From Prevotella sp. KH2C16 (GTDB lineage: Bacteria; Bacteroidota; Bacteroidia; Bacteroidales; Bacteroidaceae): a DNA stretch of 64,000 nucleotides. Every line of letters starts with the position of its first letter. Within the stretch, counting starts at the first letter, position 1. Shown in pieces: positions 45,155 to 53,121 of the stretch. The translations under genes were made by a program, and so were the position numbers. The stretch covers positions 62,001-126,000 of the forward strand of contig NZ_FOOW01000003.1 in the NCBI RefSeq assembly GCF_900113305.1, in the 5' to 3' direction. The notes beneath the pieces were generated by a model, which was not told the DNA's origin, did not search any database, and was given only the letters and a program-made list of their open reading frames with translations.

Positions 45155-46396
45155 ATGAAAAAAATGATCCTGATGCTGTTCTGTCTGGCATGCGGAGCGG
45201 CAAATGCACAGAAATTCGAAGACTATTTCGTGGACAAGACCCTGCGAATCGACTATAACTTCGCGGGAAACAAGCAGGAGCAGGCTATCTCGGTAGACCA
45301 GCTGAATGTGTCGCCGCGATGGTATGGAAAGACCCGAAACCTTGCCTCCCTTCCAGTTGAGGGCAACGGGCAGATAACCGTGCGCGATCATAAGACGCAG
45401 AAGGTGATTTATCGCAACTCCTTCTCCACCCTCTTCCAAGAATGGCTCTCCTATCCGGAAGCAGCCTCCGGCATCCGCAAGTCGTTTGAGAATGTGTTTC
45501 TCGTGCCGTTCCCGAAAGACACCGTTGACATTACCCTCAATCTGAGGAACAACCGCCGTGAGGTCATGGCCTCGCTCACCCACCAGGTCGTGCCCACCGA
45601 CATTCTGATCCGCCACATCGGCGAGCAGGATGTAACGCCCTATGTAACGCTGCAGCAAGCCAGGGATACCGCCCGCTGCATCCACATTGCATTCCTCGCA
45701 GAGGGCTACCGGAAGGACGAGATGCAAACATTCATACAAGACGCGAACATCGCCGTCGAGGCTCTCTTCAGTCATGAGCCTTTCAAAAACAACCGTGAAA
45801 AGTTCAATATCATTGCCGTTGAAGCACCCTCAAAGGACAGCGGAACCAGCGAACCGTCGAAAGGAATATGGAAGAACACCGCCCTTCATTCCCACTTCGA
45901 CACATTCTATAGTGAAAGATACCTCACGACACTGCACCTGAAAGACATGCACGACTGGCTTGCAGGCACCCCATACGAACACATTATCGTACTTGTGAAC
46001 ACAGAAAACTATGGCGGAGGAGGAATCCTGAACAGCTACAACCTCTCCATGACGCACCATCCGGCCTACCGTCCGGTAGTAGTACATGAATTCGGGCATA
46101 GCTTCGCCGGGCTCGGCGACGAGTATGCCTATGAGAACGAGCAGATTCCCATGTATCCGACGGATATCGAGCCGTGGGAACCGAACCTGACCACAAAGGT
46201 AGACTTTATCGGTAAATGGGAGAATCTGATTGGCAAGAAAGACAAAAAAGTAGGGCTTTATGAAGGTGCGGGATATTCCCTGAAAGGTGTCTACAGAGCC
46301 TATCCCGACTGCAGGATGCGCACCAATCAGCATCCGGATTTCTGTCCGGCCTGCCGACAAGCCATCCAAAGGCTCATCGACTTTTATACGAAATAA
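45155..46396 (+). CDS. M64 family metallopeptidase, secreted
   Basis: A 413-residue protein with signal peptide (ending AANAQ, about residue 19), an N-terminal beta-rich domain and a C-terminal M64 (IgA peptidase-type) domain. The zinc motif is HEFGHSFAGLGDEY, matching H-E-x-x-H-x-x-x-G-L-x-D-E-Y, with CRMRTNQHPDFCPACRQAI as the usual Cys-rich ending. Bacteroidetes members are exported and of unknown substrate; IgA cleavage is known only for the Clostridium ramosum enzyme. It starts 26 nt after the GH73 gene. Confidence 0.92.
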   Translation: MKKMILMLFCLACGAANAQKFEDYFVDKTLRIDYNFAGNKQEQAISVDQLNVSPRWYGKTRNLASLPVEGNGQITVRDHKTQKVIYRNSFSTLFQEWLSYPEAASGIRKSFENVFLVPFPKDTVDITLNLRNNRREVMASLTHQVVPTDILIRHIGEQDVTPYVTLQQARDTARCIHIAFLAEGYRKDEMQTFIQDANIAVEALFSHEPFKNNREKFNIIAVEAPSKDSGTSEPSKGIWKNTALHSHFDTFYSERYLTTLHLKDMHDWLAGTPYEHIIVLVNTENYGGGGILNSYNLSMTHHPAYRPVVVHEFGHSFAGLGDEYAYENEQIPMYPTDIEPWEPNLTTKVDFIGKWENLIGKKDKKVGLYEGAGYSLKGVYRAYPDCRMRTNQHPDFCPACRQAIQRLIDFYTK

Positions 46397-46398
46397 GG

Positions 46399-47199
46399 TT
46401 GAAAAAGGCTCTGCTCATAGTCATCATTCTTTGTGCTGCACTTGGGAAGCCGCAAGCCCAGACATCAGACAGCGAGAAACTGGGAATGGCACTTGAATAC
46501 TTCCAGACCGGGAAGTATCACGAATGTATGCTCCTCCTTGAAAAACTCGACAAGCAATATCGCCTGAATCCCCGCTTCAGGGCCTATTTAGGGGTGTGCT
46601 ACTACTATGAATGGGACTACGAAAAGGCTTACAAGCTGCTTGATGCGTTGATTTCCGAGCTCAGGAACTTCGCCCCCCATGAGCGTTCCGTCTACTACTG
46701 GGCCTGTGCTGAGAGCCATTTCAACATGAAGCAATTCGCAGCGGCAATACCCTTATATGGCGATATGCTGAAAGTTTGCCATGAGAACGAGAAGCCCGAT
46801 GCCCTATACAGGCTGGGATTCTGCCACATGTTTCAGAAGGCTTGGCAACCAGCATACGATTGTTTCAACGGAGCCCTGGCTCTCTATCGCAAGTACAGGC
46901 AGGAAGACCAGAAACCACGAATTGCGCAGATAGAGAACATGATGGTAGGTATCAAGGAGCACCTGCCGAAACCAAAGTCAATGGCGGACAATACAAGAGC
47001 GGCCCTCTCGCCCCAAATCCTTACCGTTCAGAAAGCCCCGATACCCGCAATGGCAATCCCAAGGTTCTCCATAAAGATGGATAGTATCAAGACAAAGTCA
47101 GTGGTAAAGTTTTCTGCAGTAAGAGATACCCTAAAAGGCAAAGAGACGAAAGATATCAATCTTGACAACCTGTTCAAGTCGCGTGTAGAGGTGAAATAA
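46399..47199 (+). CDS. Exported TPR protein, TTG start
   Basis: The reading frame begins with TTG at 46399, 2 nt after the M64 stop, and this gives a good signal peptide (KKALLIVIILCAALGKPQAQ); the next in-frame ATG would lose it. The 266-residue product has about four tetratricopeptide-type repeats over residues 28-185 (LGMALEYFQTGKYHECMLLL, YRLGFCHMFQKAWQPAYDCF) and a basic Ser/Lys-rich tail. Probably a periplasmic scaffold. It ends before a terminator hairpin shared with the sigma-factor operon. Confidence 0.8.
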   Translation: MKKALLIVIILCAALGKPQAQTSDSEKLGMALEYFQTGKYHECMLLLEKLDKQYRLNPRFRAYLGVCYYYEWDYEKAYKLLDALISELRNFAPHERSVYYWACAESHFNMKQFAAAIPLYGDMLKVCHENEKPDALYRLGFCHMFQKAWQPAYDCFNGALALYRKYRQEDQKPRIAQIENMMVGIKEHLPKPKSMADNTRAALSPQILTVQKAPIPAMAIPRFSIKMDSIKTKSVVKFSAVRDTLKGKETKDINLDNLFKSRVEVK

Positions 47200-47257
47200 A
47201 GCCCTGACGATTTGAAAAACAACCTTCGAGAAAGCCAAGGCAACTGTGGGCAAGAAA

Positions 47258-47292
47258 AAAGGCCATTAGAAACACAGTCTCTAACGGCCTTT
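47258..47292. terminator. Bidirectional intrinsic terminator
   Basis: Inverted repeat AAAGGCCATTAGA (47258-47270) / TCTAACGGCCTTT (47280-47292), 13-bp arms with one G/T-type mismatch and a 9-nt loop. A run of A precedes it, serving as the U-tract for the minus operon. It lies 59 nt past the TPR gene and 12 nt before the end of the Spy-like gene. Confidence 0.85.
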
Positions 47293-47303
47293 CTGCATTC
47301 AAT

Positions 47304-47750
47304 TCAATTTCCCTGTGGAGAGGCTGGTCGGCCTGCAGCCTTCTTGAAGGCCTGCCGATGGAATCTGTTCTCAGCCTTGATGATCTCAAGGACCTTGTTT
47401 GCCGGAATCACATTCATGAACTTAAGATGGTATTCCTGCTGAATCATTTTCATCTGAATGTCAATTTCATCCATGCGTTTCACGGCCTTACTACAAGCTT
47501 CGACATCGTTCGCGTCAATATGGCGGCACCGCCTCATCTCCTGGAAATACACTCTTTGCTTCTTCTGCATCTCCCGATAGAGAGGGAAAAACTTGCTTGC
47601 CTCAACTGGAGTAAGCGCAGCCTGCCGGGTGATATACTGTTCCATCTCGGCCTCAAACTTCTTCGGGTCAAAATGATGTCTGCTTCTCTGCTGTGCACTT
47701 AGACTAAGAGTGAACACCAAAAGCATCAATATGGTTACACCTTTCTTCAA
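47304..47750 (-). CDS. Spy/CpxP-like periplasmic helical protein
   Basis: A 148-residue protein with signal peptide (MKKGVTILMLLVFTLSLSAQ) and an all-helical, charged body (FEAEMEQYITRQAALTPVEA, KFFPLYREMQKKQRVYFQEM) that looks like the LTxxQ/heavy-metal-sensor group (Spy, CpxP, CnrX). The LTPVEA motif stands where LTxxQ occurs. Last gene of the operon with an ECF sigma factor and a probable anti-sigma factor, so it could be the periplasmic sensor (inference by comparison with CnrX). Confidence 0.7.
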   Translation of the reverse strand: MKKGVTILMLLVFTLSLSAQQRSRHHFDPKKFEAEMEQYITRQAALTPVEASKFFPLYREMQKKQRVYFQEMRRCRHIDANDVEACSKAVKRMDEIDIQMKMIQQEYHLKFMNVIPANKVLEIIKAENRFHRQAFKKAAGRPASPQGN

Positions 47751-47768
47751 TTTCCTATACCTTAATTA

Positions 47769-48140
47769 TTATTGATTATCTGAAAGAGACGCATAGATAG
47801 CCTCATTGTCCATCATGACATAATCCGCCATCTCATCCATGGTATTGTCAACACTCTCAACGGGAGCACTGGCAAGTGATGCCTGTCGGGAATCCGAAGA
47901 CCCGAGATAGACACCTATACTGAAAACTACGGCACAGACACAGGCGGCAGCAAACATTGATGCCCGATAGCGATGCCACCATGGACGCATGGAGACCACC
48001 TTGGTTTCCTGCGCCGGCAACTGGGCCATCATCCGTTCTGCGAAGTCTTCAAAATAGCCTTCCGGCACCCGAAAGGGTGCTTTGTTGCCGAAGTCTTGCT
48101 TCAAAATTTGTTCCTCCTTGTATGTGTTCATCCGTTCCAT
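47769..48140 (-). CDS. Probable anti-sigma factor, single membrane helix
   Basis: A 123-residue protein with a cytoplasmic N-terminus (about 60 residues, including FRVPEGYFEDFAERMMAQLP), one transmembrane helix (about 68-88, AACVCAVVFSIGVYLG) and a short acidic periplasmic tail. The V-P-x-G-Y-F-x-x-(F/L) motif is common in Bacteroidetes proteins encoded next to ECF sigma factors. No zinc-binding HxxxCxxC is present. Function as anti-sigma is inferred from position and topology. Confidence 0.68.
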   Translation of the reverse strand: MERMNTYKEEQILKQDFGNKAPFRVPEGYFEDFAERMMAQLPAQETKVVSMRPWWHRYRASMFAAACVCAVVFSIGVYLGSSDSRQASLASAPVESVDNTMDEMADYVMMDNEAIYASLSDNQ

Positions 48141-48173
48141 TTTATCTATTTGACGCTATCAATGCAAAAAGGT

Positions 48174-48719
48174 TTAATTCTTATGCTTAAAATAGTCAGA
48201 AATCTTCTGTACCGCAATATGGTAACTTGCCTTCAGCGAGCCTTCCGAAGTATTAAGAATCCTGCTTATCTCGGAATACTTCATTCCCTCATAATATCTC
48301 AAATTGAAGACTGTGCGCTGTACATCAGGAAGATGCGCTATGGCCTCCTGCAACTGTGCCTGCATCTCGTCTCCGTCAAAATATTCATCCGCCATCAGGA
48401 GGGTGGAAACTCCTTGTTCTGCATCGGTACTGATTTTATTAACGGCCTTCTGCTTCCTGAGAAAATCCAGAGACTCGTTGATGGCTATTCGATAAAGCCA
48501 TGTGGAAATCTTCGCATCACCTTTAAAGCCTCCCAAATTAACCCATGCCTTGACAAAAGTGTTCTGAAGAACATCATTTGCATCTTCATGGGTAAGCACG
48601 AAATGACGAATTTTCCAATACAGAGGCTCGCTATATTGGCGCACCAGCATCTCAAATCCCCGGCGCGAAGTCGCAGGATCTTTCAGCAGTAACATTATTT
48701 GGTCGTCGCCCGTGCTCAT
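48174..48719 (-). CDS. ECF-type RNA polymerase sigma factor
   Basis: A 181-residue sigma-70 protein with only regions 2 and 4. Region 2: FVLTHEDANDVLQNTFVKAW and ISTWLYRIAINESLDFLRKQ. Region 4: LPDVQRTVFNLRYYEGMKYS with the helix-turn-helix YSEISRILNTSEGSLKASYH. It starts with an ATGA overlap on the stop codon of the L,D-transpeptidase, so it is translationally coupled to a cell-wall enzyme. Confidence 0.95.
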   Translation of the reverse strand: MSTGDDQIMLLLKDPATSRRGFEMLVRQYSEPLYWKIRHFVLTHEDANDVLQNTFVKAWVNLGGFKGDAKISTWLYRIAINESLDFLRKQKAVNKISTDAEQGVSTLLMADEYFDGDEMQAQLQEAIAHLPDVQRTVFNLRYYEGMKYSEISRILNTSEGSLKASYHIAVQKISDYFKHKN

Positions 48720-50275
48720 CTGTAATTTGCGAAATATCGATAAATCACTTTGTCATAGCCATATACATCACTGAATTCCTCAATCTCTCCATCCTTGTTC
48801 GGATAGAGCGTGTAGTATGTAATGAAAACTGGAACCTGAGGTTCTACAGAGACAGAACCTATGACTTTGCGCCTGTCCAGCGTGTCGGGCTGAACTTTAT
48901 CCTTTCGCCCGTTCATGCCTAAGCCGCTAACATCCGCATGCATCGAATAATGGATGCGTTTGATAATATTTGGATCCTTATCTTCAAGAAGGAATACGGC
49001 TAAATCAAACGGCCGCTCTACCCGGACACAACCATGCGAAACCCCTCTGTCTTCACGGGAGAACACTCCTCTGGAGGATGTGTCATGAAGATATATGGAG
49101 AAACCGTTATCGAAGCGGAAGATGATTCGTCCCAACGAATTGCCTTCTCCCCCTTCTTGAATAACCAGAAAATTACGGTCTTCCAGAACGGCCCGCGATA
49201 TTCGATTTGGCGATACGGTCTTGCCCGTGCGCCTGTCTCTGACAAAATAACGATGACGGGCAAAATAACTACTGTCGCCGGCATGGTTAAGAATACTTTT
49301 TTCAATGATGCTCCTCGGAATAATCCATTGTGGATTGATATCCATCCGTTTGATGCGGCTGCTCAACAGAGGAGTCTTTGTTTCCAGGGTACCACAACCT
49401 ATCCTCATGCTCAAAACGGAATCCCCGTCTATCGCCCTAAGCCTGAACGAGGGCACATTTACCAAAACATACTTGGCATATTGCTGCGGATATTCGTTCA
49501 GTCGCCATCTGCAACGCTCCATATTCACCATGATCTTAGGTTTCTCCGCCATATTGGTCTCTGGATTATTGAGCCTTGCAAGAAGCCTTTTATACAATGG
49601 ACTCCGAGGCTGAACGGCATGCAGGAACTCCGAAATGCTGTCATTATAGACCTTTCTAAGGGCACCGTCAAAGAAAGAAGCCTTCGGATGTTGCATGGGA
49701 ATGGCAAACAGACCGCGATAAGAGACATGGACGCTGTCGCTGTCGTGCACATCCAACTTGTTGAAAATATACTTGGGATTGATGAAACCGAATCTTTGTC
49801 CCGTGGCATAACGGAGATATGCCTTCGTCAGATTGTATTCCAAGCGCCCCAAAACTTTATTGATCTCATTATCCATGGTGTCAAAATCCAGATTGCGAAA
49901 CCGCTGTAAGTCAGCCGATATCTTCTGAACCCTGAACTTTGACTTGGAAAATCCTAATTCATCTACCCTGTCGAGAAAGGAGAGCAAAGTGTCAGCCCTG
50001 TGGTCTACGCCCATACGATTGATCCACAGCCATGGTTTTTTGCGAAGATAATAGCTTCGAGCCCTGAAATCGGCAGTAAGACTATCCACATCGGAACGAA
50101 TCTGCCGGTTGATTTCCTCTTGAATCTTTGTGGAATTCAATTTATATTCCGACACCTTAATATCAGAATAACTGTCAAGCGTGAGACTCTGATAAGGATG
50201 GCCGGCATGATCGCGGCATGAGGCAAAAACGGCTGCCACGACAACCATGGGCAGAAAGAACTTTGGTAATTTCAA
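48716..50275 (-). CDS. L,D-transpeptidase (YcbB-like), lipoprotein
   Basis: A 519-residue protein with a lipobox-like N-terminus (VVAAVFASC, Cys19). The first two thirds match the scaffold of YcbB/LdtD-type enzymes. The YkuD catalytic domain lies at about 290-460, with IYLHDTSSRGVFSREDRGVS followed by HGCVRVERPFDLA; the Cys is the nucleophile. It would make 3-3 crosslinks in peptidoglycan or attach proteins to it. It sits in one operon between an orphan T9SS tail protein (4-nt gap) and the ECF sigma factor (4-nt overlap). Confidence 0.92.
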   Translation of the reverse strand: MKLPKFFLPMVVVAAVFASCRDHAGHPYQSLTLDSYSDIKVSEYKLNSTKIQEEINRQIRSDVDSLTADFRARSYYLRKKPWLWINRMGVDHRADTLLSFLDRVDELGFSKSKFRVQKISADLQRFRNLDFDTMDNEINKVLGRLEYNLTKAYLRYATGQRFGFINPKYIFNKLDVHDSDSVHVSYRGLFAIPMQHPKASFFDGALRKVYNDSISEFLHAVQPRSPLYKRLLARLNNPETNMAEKPKIMVNMERCRWRLNEYPQQYAKYVLVNVPSFRLRAIDGDSVLSMRIGCGTLETKTPLLSSRIKRMDINPQWIIPRSIIEKSILNHAGDSSYFARHRYFVRDRRTGKTVSPNRISRAVLEDRNFLVIQEGGEGNSLGRIIFRFDNGFSIYLHDTSSRGVFSREDRGVSHGCVRVERPFDLAVFLLEDKDPNIIKRIHYSMHADVSGLGMNGRKDKVQPDTLDRRKVIGSVSVEPQVPVFITYYTLYPNKDGEIEEFSDVYGYDKVIYRYFANYR

Positions 50276-50279
50276 GGTA

Positions 50280-50588
50280 TTAGCGGATAGACACCTTACG
50301 AACCATCTTGCCTACCTTCACGATGTAACAACCCTTAGGCAGATTCAAGTCATAATTCCTCTCGTCGCCGTCGACCTTTACACTCATCACCCTGATTCCT
50401 GCAACATTATAAATCTGAAGCGTCTGACCATTGGCGCCACTGACTTTCAACACAGAACCTGACAAAGTTATCGCAATGGTGTTAAAATCATTGTCAACTA
50501 TCTCAATGGACTGGCTGGCATATACTTCTGTGGGAAGCCCCATTAGGAATGCTACAGAGAAAAGAATAGAAAGTATATATCTTGTCAT
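50280..50588 (-). CDS. Stand-alone T9SS type A sorting-domain-like protein
   Basis: A 102-residue protein made of a signal peptide (residues about 1-25, ending EVYAS), about 20 residues of linker, and what looks like a complete Por secretion tail: VLKVSGANGQTLQIYNVAGI, LPKGCYIVKVGKMVRKVSI. In typical T9SS cargo this module is the C-terminal 70-80 residues of a much larger protein. Here there is no passenger domain. It heads the operon with the L,D-transpeptidase and sigma factor. Confidence 0.8.
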   Translation of the reverse strand: MTRYILSILFSVAFLMGLPTEVYASQSIEIVDNDFNTIAITLSGSVLKVSGANGQTLQIYNVAGIRVMSVKVDGDERNYDLNLPKGCYIVKVGKMVRKVSIR

Positions 50589-50609
50589 ATGCGCACAATA
50601 TTAATATTG

Positions 50610-50617
50610 CAAAAATA
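50610..50617 (-). promoter_or_regulatory. -7 element for the T9SS-tail/Ldt/sigma operon
   Basis: TATTTTTG on minus, 21 nt before ATG 50588. The -33 is weak, which would suit an additional or alternative sigma-dependent promoter, but that cannot be shown. Confidence 0.45.
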
Positions 50618-50672
50618 AGGAATAATTTCAAAAGAGGTTCCCCGAGATATGCGTTTTATTGCATTTTTAGAG

Positions 50673-51590
50673 TTATTTAACATCAAAAGTCTTCCCCTCA
50701 CAAGCCAAATAAGTATTGGGGAACAGAACTTTAGCCTCATTCAGGATCTGCTCCTCGTCATTGTATCTTGCACTAAAATGCCCTAACAGCAACTGTCCGG
50801 CACGGGCATCCCGTGCAACCATTGCCGCTTGTTCGGCGGTACTATGATAATAAAGCTTGGCTCTTTCCGCACAAGTCTTGTCATAGGTGCTCTCATGATA
50901 GAGCAAGTTTACGCCCTCCACTAACTTATGCAGGGATGGAATATAGCGAGTATCGCTACAATAGGCATAACTGCGCACCGGGCTCGGGTCGGCAGTCAAC
51001 CGGCTATTGGGTATAACCTGACCGTCGGAAGTCGTCCAATCCATTCCGCTTTTTATATTGTCTATCTGGCTAACAGGAATCTCATAGCAGTCTATCATAT
51101 CACGAAGGATATGCCTCCTGCCCGGCTTTTCACGAAAGAGAAAGCCGCAACACGGCACCCTGTGCTGAAGGGGAATCGTTTCCACGGCGAGGCTTTTGTC
51201 GTCGAAAATCACCTGATTCTTAGTTGTATCAACAGCGTGAAACACCACTTCGAATTCAAGGCCACGACAAAACATTTCCATCTGTGCATGCAGCATAGGT
51301 TCTAACTCCTTCGGTGCATAGACATGGAGAGGAACGGTGCGTCCCAACATGCCAAATGTGGAAATCAAACCTATCAGTCCGAAGCAATGATCGCCATGAA
51401 GGTGGGAAATAAATACACAGCCGATTTTGGTAAAACGAAGCCGTGTTTTGCGCAACTGGATTTGAGTCCCTTCTCCACAATCCACCATAAAGAGCTTTTC
51501 CCGAACCTCCACAACCTGTGAGGAAGAGAAATGTTTTAAAGTCGGCAAGGCGCTTCCGCAGCCGAGGATATGTACTTTAAACGGTTCCAT
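50673..51590 (-). CDS. rnz: Ribonuclease Z
   Basis: A 305-residue metallo-beta-lactamase-fold endonuclease that removes the 3' trailer of tRNA precursors. The zinc motif HLHGDH is at about residues 60-65 (FISHLHGDHCFGL), with further ligands in SDTRY, YHESTY and GHFSARY. Length matches the short bacterial form. tRNA-Asp in this window encodes its own CCA. It follows the lipoprotein gene by 18 nt. Confidence 0.96.
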   Translation of the reverse strand: MEPFKVHILGCGSALPTLKHFSSSQVVEVREKLFMVDCGEGTQIQLRKTRLRFTKIGCVFISHLHGDHCFGLIGLISTFGMLGRTVPLHVYAPKELEPMLHAQMEMFCRGLEFEVVFHAVDTTKNQVIFDDKSLAVETIPLQHRVPCCGFLFREKPGRRHILRDMIDCYEIPVSQIDNIKSGMDWTTSDGQVIPNSRLTADPSPVRSYAYCSDTRYIPSLHKLVEGVNLLYHESTYDKTCAERAKLYYHSTAEQAAMVARDARAGQLLLGHFSARYNDEEQILNEAKVLFPNTYLACEGKTFDVK

Positions 51591-51608
51591 TATCAGAGTT
51601 CGAGTATT

Positions 51609-52178
51609 CTACTTCTGTCGTTTGAATGCAAAGATACCCTGTTTGTTCTCCAAATAAAGACTGTCTGCACCCAATTCATCTATCAGGAAAGTGTCTTTAT
51701 TCAGTAATAATTGACCATTATAAATCTTCCAGGAGGCCCATGGATTCGTTTCTGCCTTAATGTTAGATTTAACGACTCCTCCCTCTTGAATTTCAAAGTT
51801 CTTGTCTATACTCATCCACTTGCCCTGCAGCGTGGTGAGATTGATCACCTTACTGGCAATGTGCTCTTTCTCTCCATTTACATACCCGACAACGGCAAGC
51901 CGGTCGCCGGCAAGCAGACCGCCGACCACGAGGTTTTCTTCCGAACCTTCATCCATCACCTCATAAGTGAGAGTATCACCGCCATCAGTAACTAACTCCA
52001 GAGAATGCATAGATGTGCCCTCACCGCACACTCCATAGACCGTACTGTCGGGAAGAACCTCTTCTTCCATGGCAACGCTGTCCGTTTCTGCCACCTGATT
52101 ACTGGTCTTATTACCAAAACAGCTTGCAAACACCATTATGACTGCCATAAAGACAGCTATATATCCAACCTTTTTCAT
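51609..52178 (-). CDS. Lipocalin-like lipoprotein
   Basis: A 189-residue protein with a lipoprotein signal (VFMAVIMVFASC, Cys about 20) and a small beta-rich domain. The C-terminal stretch LQGKWMSIDKNFEIQEGG and DSLYLENKQGIFAFKRQ resembles the lipocalin-like families of Bacteroidetes. No function can be given. It follows mazG by 9 nt and is probably co-transcribed with mazG and rnz. Confidence 0.75.
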   Translation of the reverse strand: MKKVGYIAVFMAVIMVFASCFGNKTSNQVAETDSVAMEEEVLPDSTVYGVCGEGTSMHSLELVTDGGDTLTYEVMDEGSEENLVVGGLLAGDRLAVVGYVNGEKEHIASKVINLTTLQGKWMSIDKNFEIQEGGVVKSNIKAETNPWASWKIYNGQLLLNKDTFLIDELGADSLYLENKQGIFAFKRQK

Positions 52179-52187
52179 AACTAAAAT

Positions 52188-53009
52188 TTATTTCTTTTCT
52201 AAATTCTTTGCTTCATTCCAAAGTTCATCCATATCGCCTAATGTCATATCTTTCAAAGCTTTACCCATTTCTTTTGATTTCTCTTCTACATAATTGAAAC
52301 GACGGATGAACTTCTGATTCGTATGCTCCAGCGCATTATCTGGGTTCAGATGATACAACCTTGCGGCATTAATGACGCTGAAGATGAAGTCTCCCAATTC
52401 TCTTGTTGAATTTTCTTTATCTTCCTTCTTCAGCTCAGCTTCCAGTTCCGCAAGCTCTTCCCTCACCTTGTCCCACACATCTTCTTTCTTCTCCCAGTCA
52501 AAACCCACATTACGGGCTTTATCTTGGATACGATAAGCTTTTATCAGAGAAGGCAGTGAATCAGGGACACCGGAGAGAACGGTCCTGTTCCCATCCTTTT
52601 CTTTCTGCTTGATTTGTTCCCATGTAACCTCAACGCCAGCCGCATCGTCAGGTGTCTCCTGCAGGTCTGCCTTTGGGTCGTCAGGCCATCCTGTCCAGTC
52701 TATGAAAGGATGGCGGAACATGAGCTTCCGGGCTTCCTGATTACAGACATCGGCTATATCGAACTCTTTTTCTTCGCTTCCGAGGATAGAATAGAACACC
52801 ACATGCTCCATCACATCCCCCAATTCCTTCATCACATCATGCAGATCATGCTTCATCAGGGCGTCTGCCAACTCAAAAACCTCTTCTATCGTGTTCGGGC
52901 GAAGACTCTCGAAAGTCTGCTTCCTGTCCCAAGGGCACTCCTTGCGCAATCGATGCTGGACATCGAGCAGGCGGCCGAAAGCTGCCAGTTTTTCCTCTCT
53001 TGTGTGCAT
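52188..53009 (-). CDS. mazG: Nucleoside triphosphate pyrophosphohydrolase MazG
   Basis: A 273-residue protein with two MazG domains. The first has ECPWDRKQTFESLRPNTIEE (in part) and ELGDVMEHVVFYS with the metal-binding E-x-x-E/ELGD ligands; the second has KEDVWDKVREELAELEAELK and RELGDFIFSVINAA. It would hydrolyse unusual or damaged NTPs to NMP and pyrophosphate. First gene of a minus operon, divergent from valS. Confidence 0.95.
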   Translation of the reverse strand: MHTREEKLAAFGRLLDVQHRLRKECPWDRKQTFESLRPNTIEEVFELADALMKHDLHDVMKELGDVMEHVVFYSILGSEEKEFDIADVCNQEARKLMFRHPFIDWTGWPDDPKADLQETPDDAAGVEVTWEQIKQKEKDGNRTVLSGVPDSLPSLIKAYRIQDKARNVGFDWEKKEDVWDKVREELAELEAELKKEDKENSTRELGDFIFSVINAARLYHLNPDNALEHTNQKFIRRFNYVEEKSKEMGKALKDMTLGDMDELWNEAKNLEKK

Positions 53010-53028
53010 AACAGCATTTTATTTATTG

Positions 53029-53036
53029 CAAAAATA
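53029..53036 (-). promoter_or_regulatory. -7 element for mazG
   Basis: TATTTTTG on minus, 19 nt before the mazG ATG. Confidence 0.5.
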
Positions 53037-53058
53037 ATCATTTTCCACGAAAAATTAG

Positions 53059-53066
53059 TAACTTTG
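53059..53066 (+). promoter_or_regulatory. -7 element for valS
   Basis: TAACTTTG on plus, ending 55 nt before the valS ATG. It diverges from the mazG element with 22 nt between the two boxes. No leader structure such as an attenuator is evident in the short 5' region. Confidence 0.5.
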
Positions 53067-53121
53067 CACTGTTTTTTATAAAATAGAAACTTAACAAGGT
53101 AGACAACAGATTTTTACATAT

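Noticed and set aside
49034..49909. 291-codon open frame on plus opposite the L,D-transpeptidase
   Set aside because: Shadow of a real gene with clear catalytic motif; no promoter or domain on plus.
53067..53121. Leader regulatory RNA (T-box-like) before valS
   Set aside because: The leader is only about 50 nt, without a specifier stem; T-boxes are not expected in Bacteroidetes.
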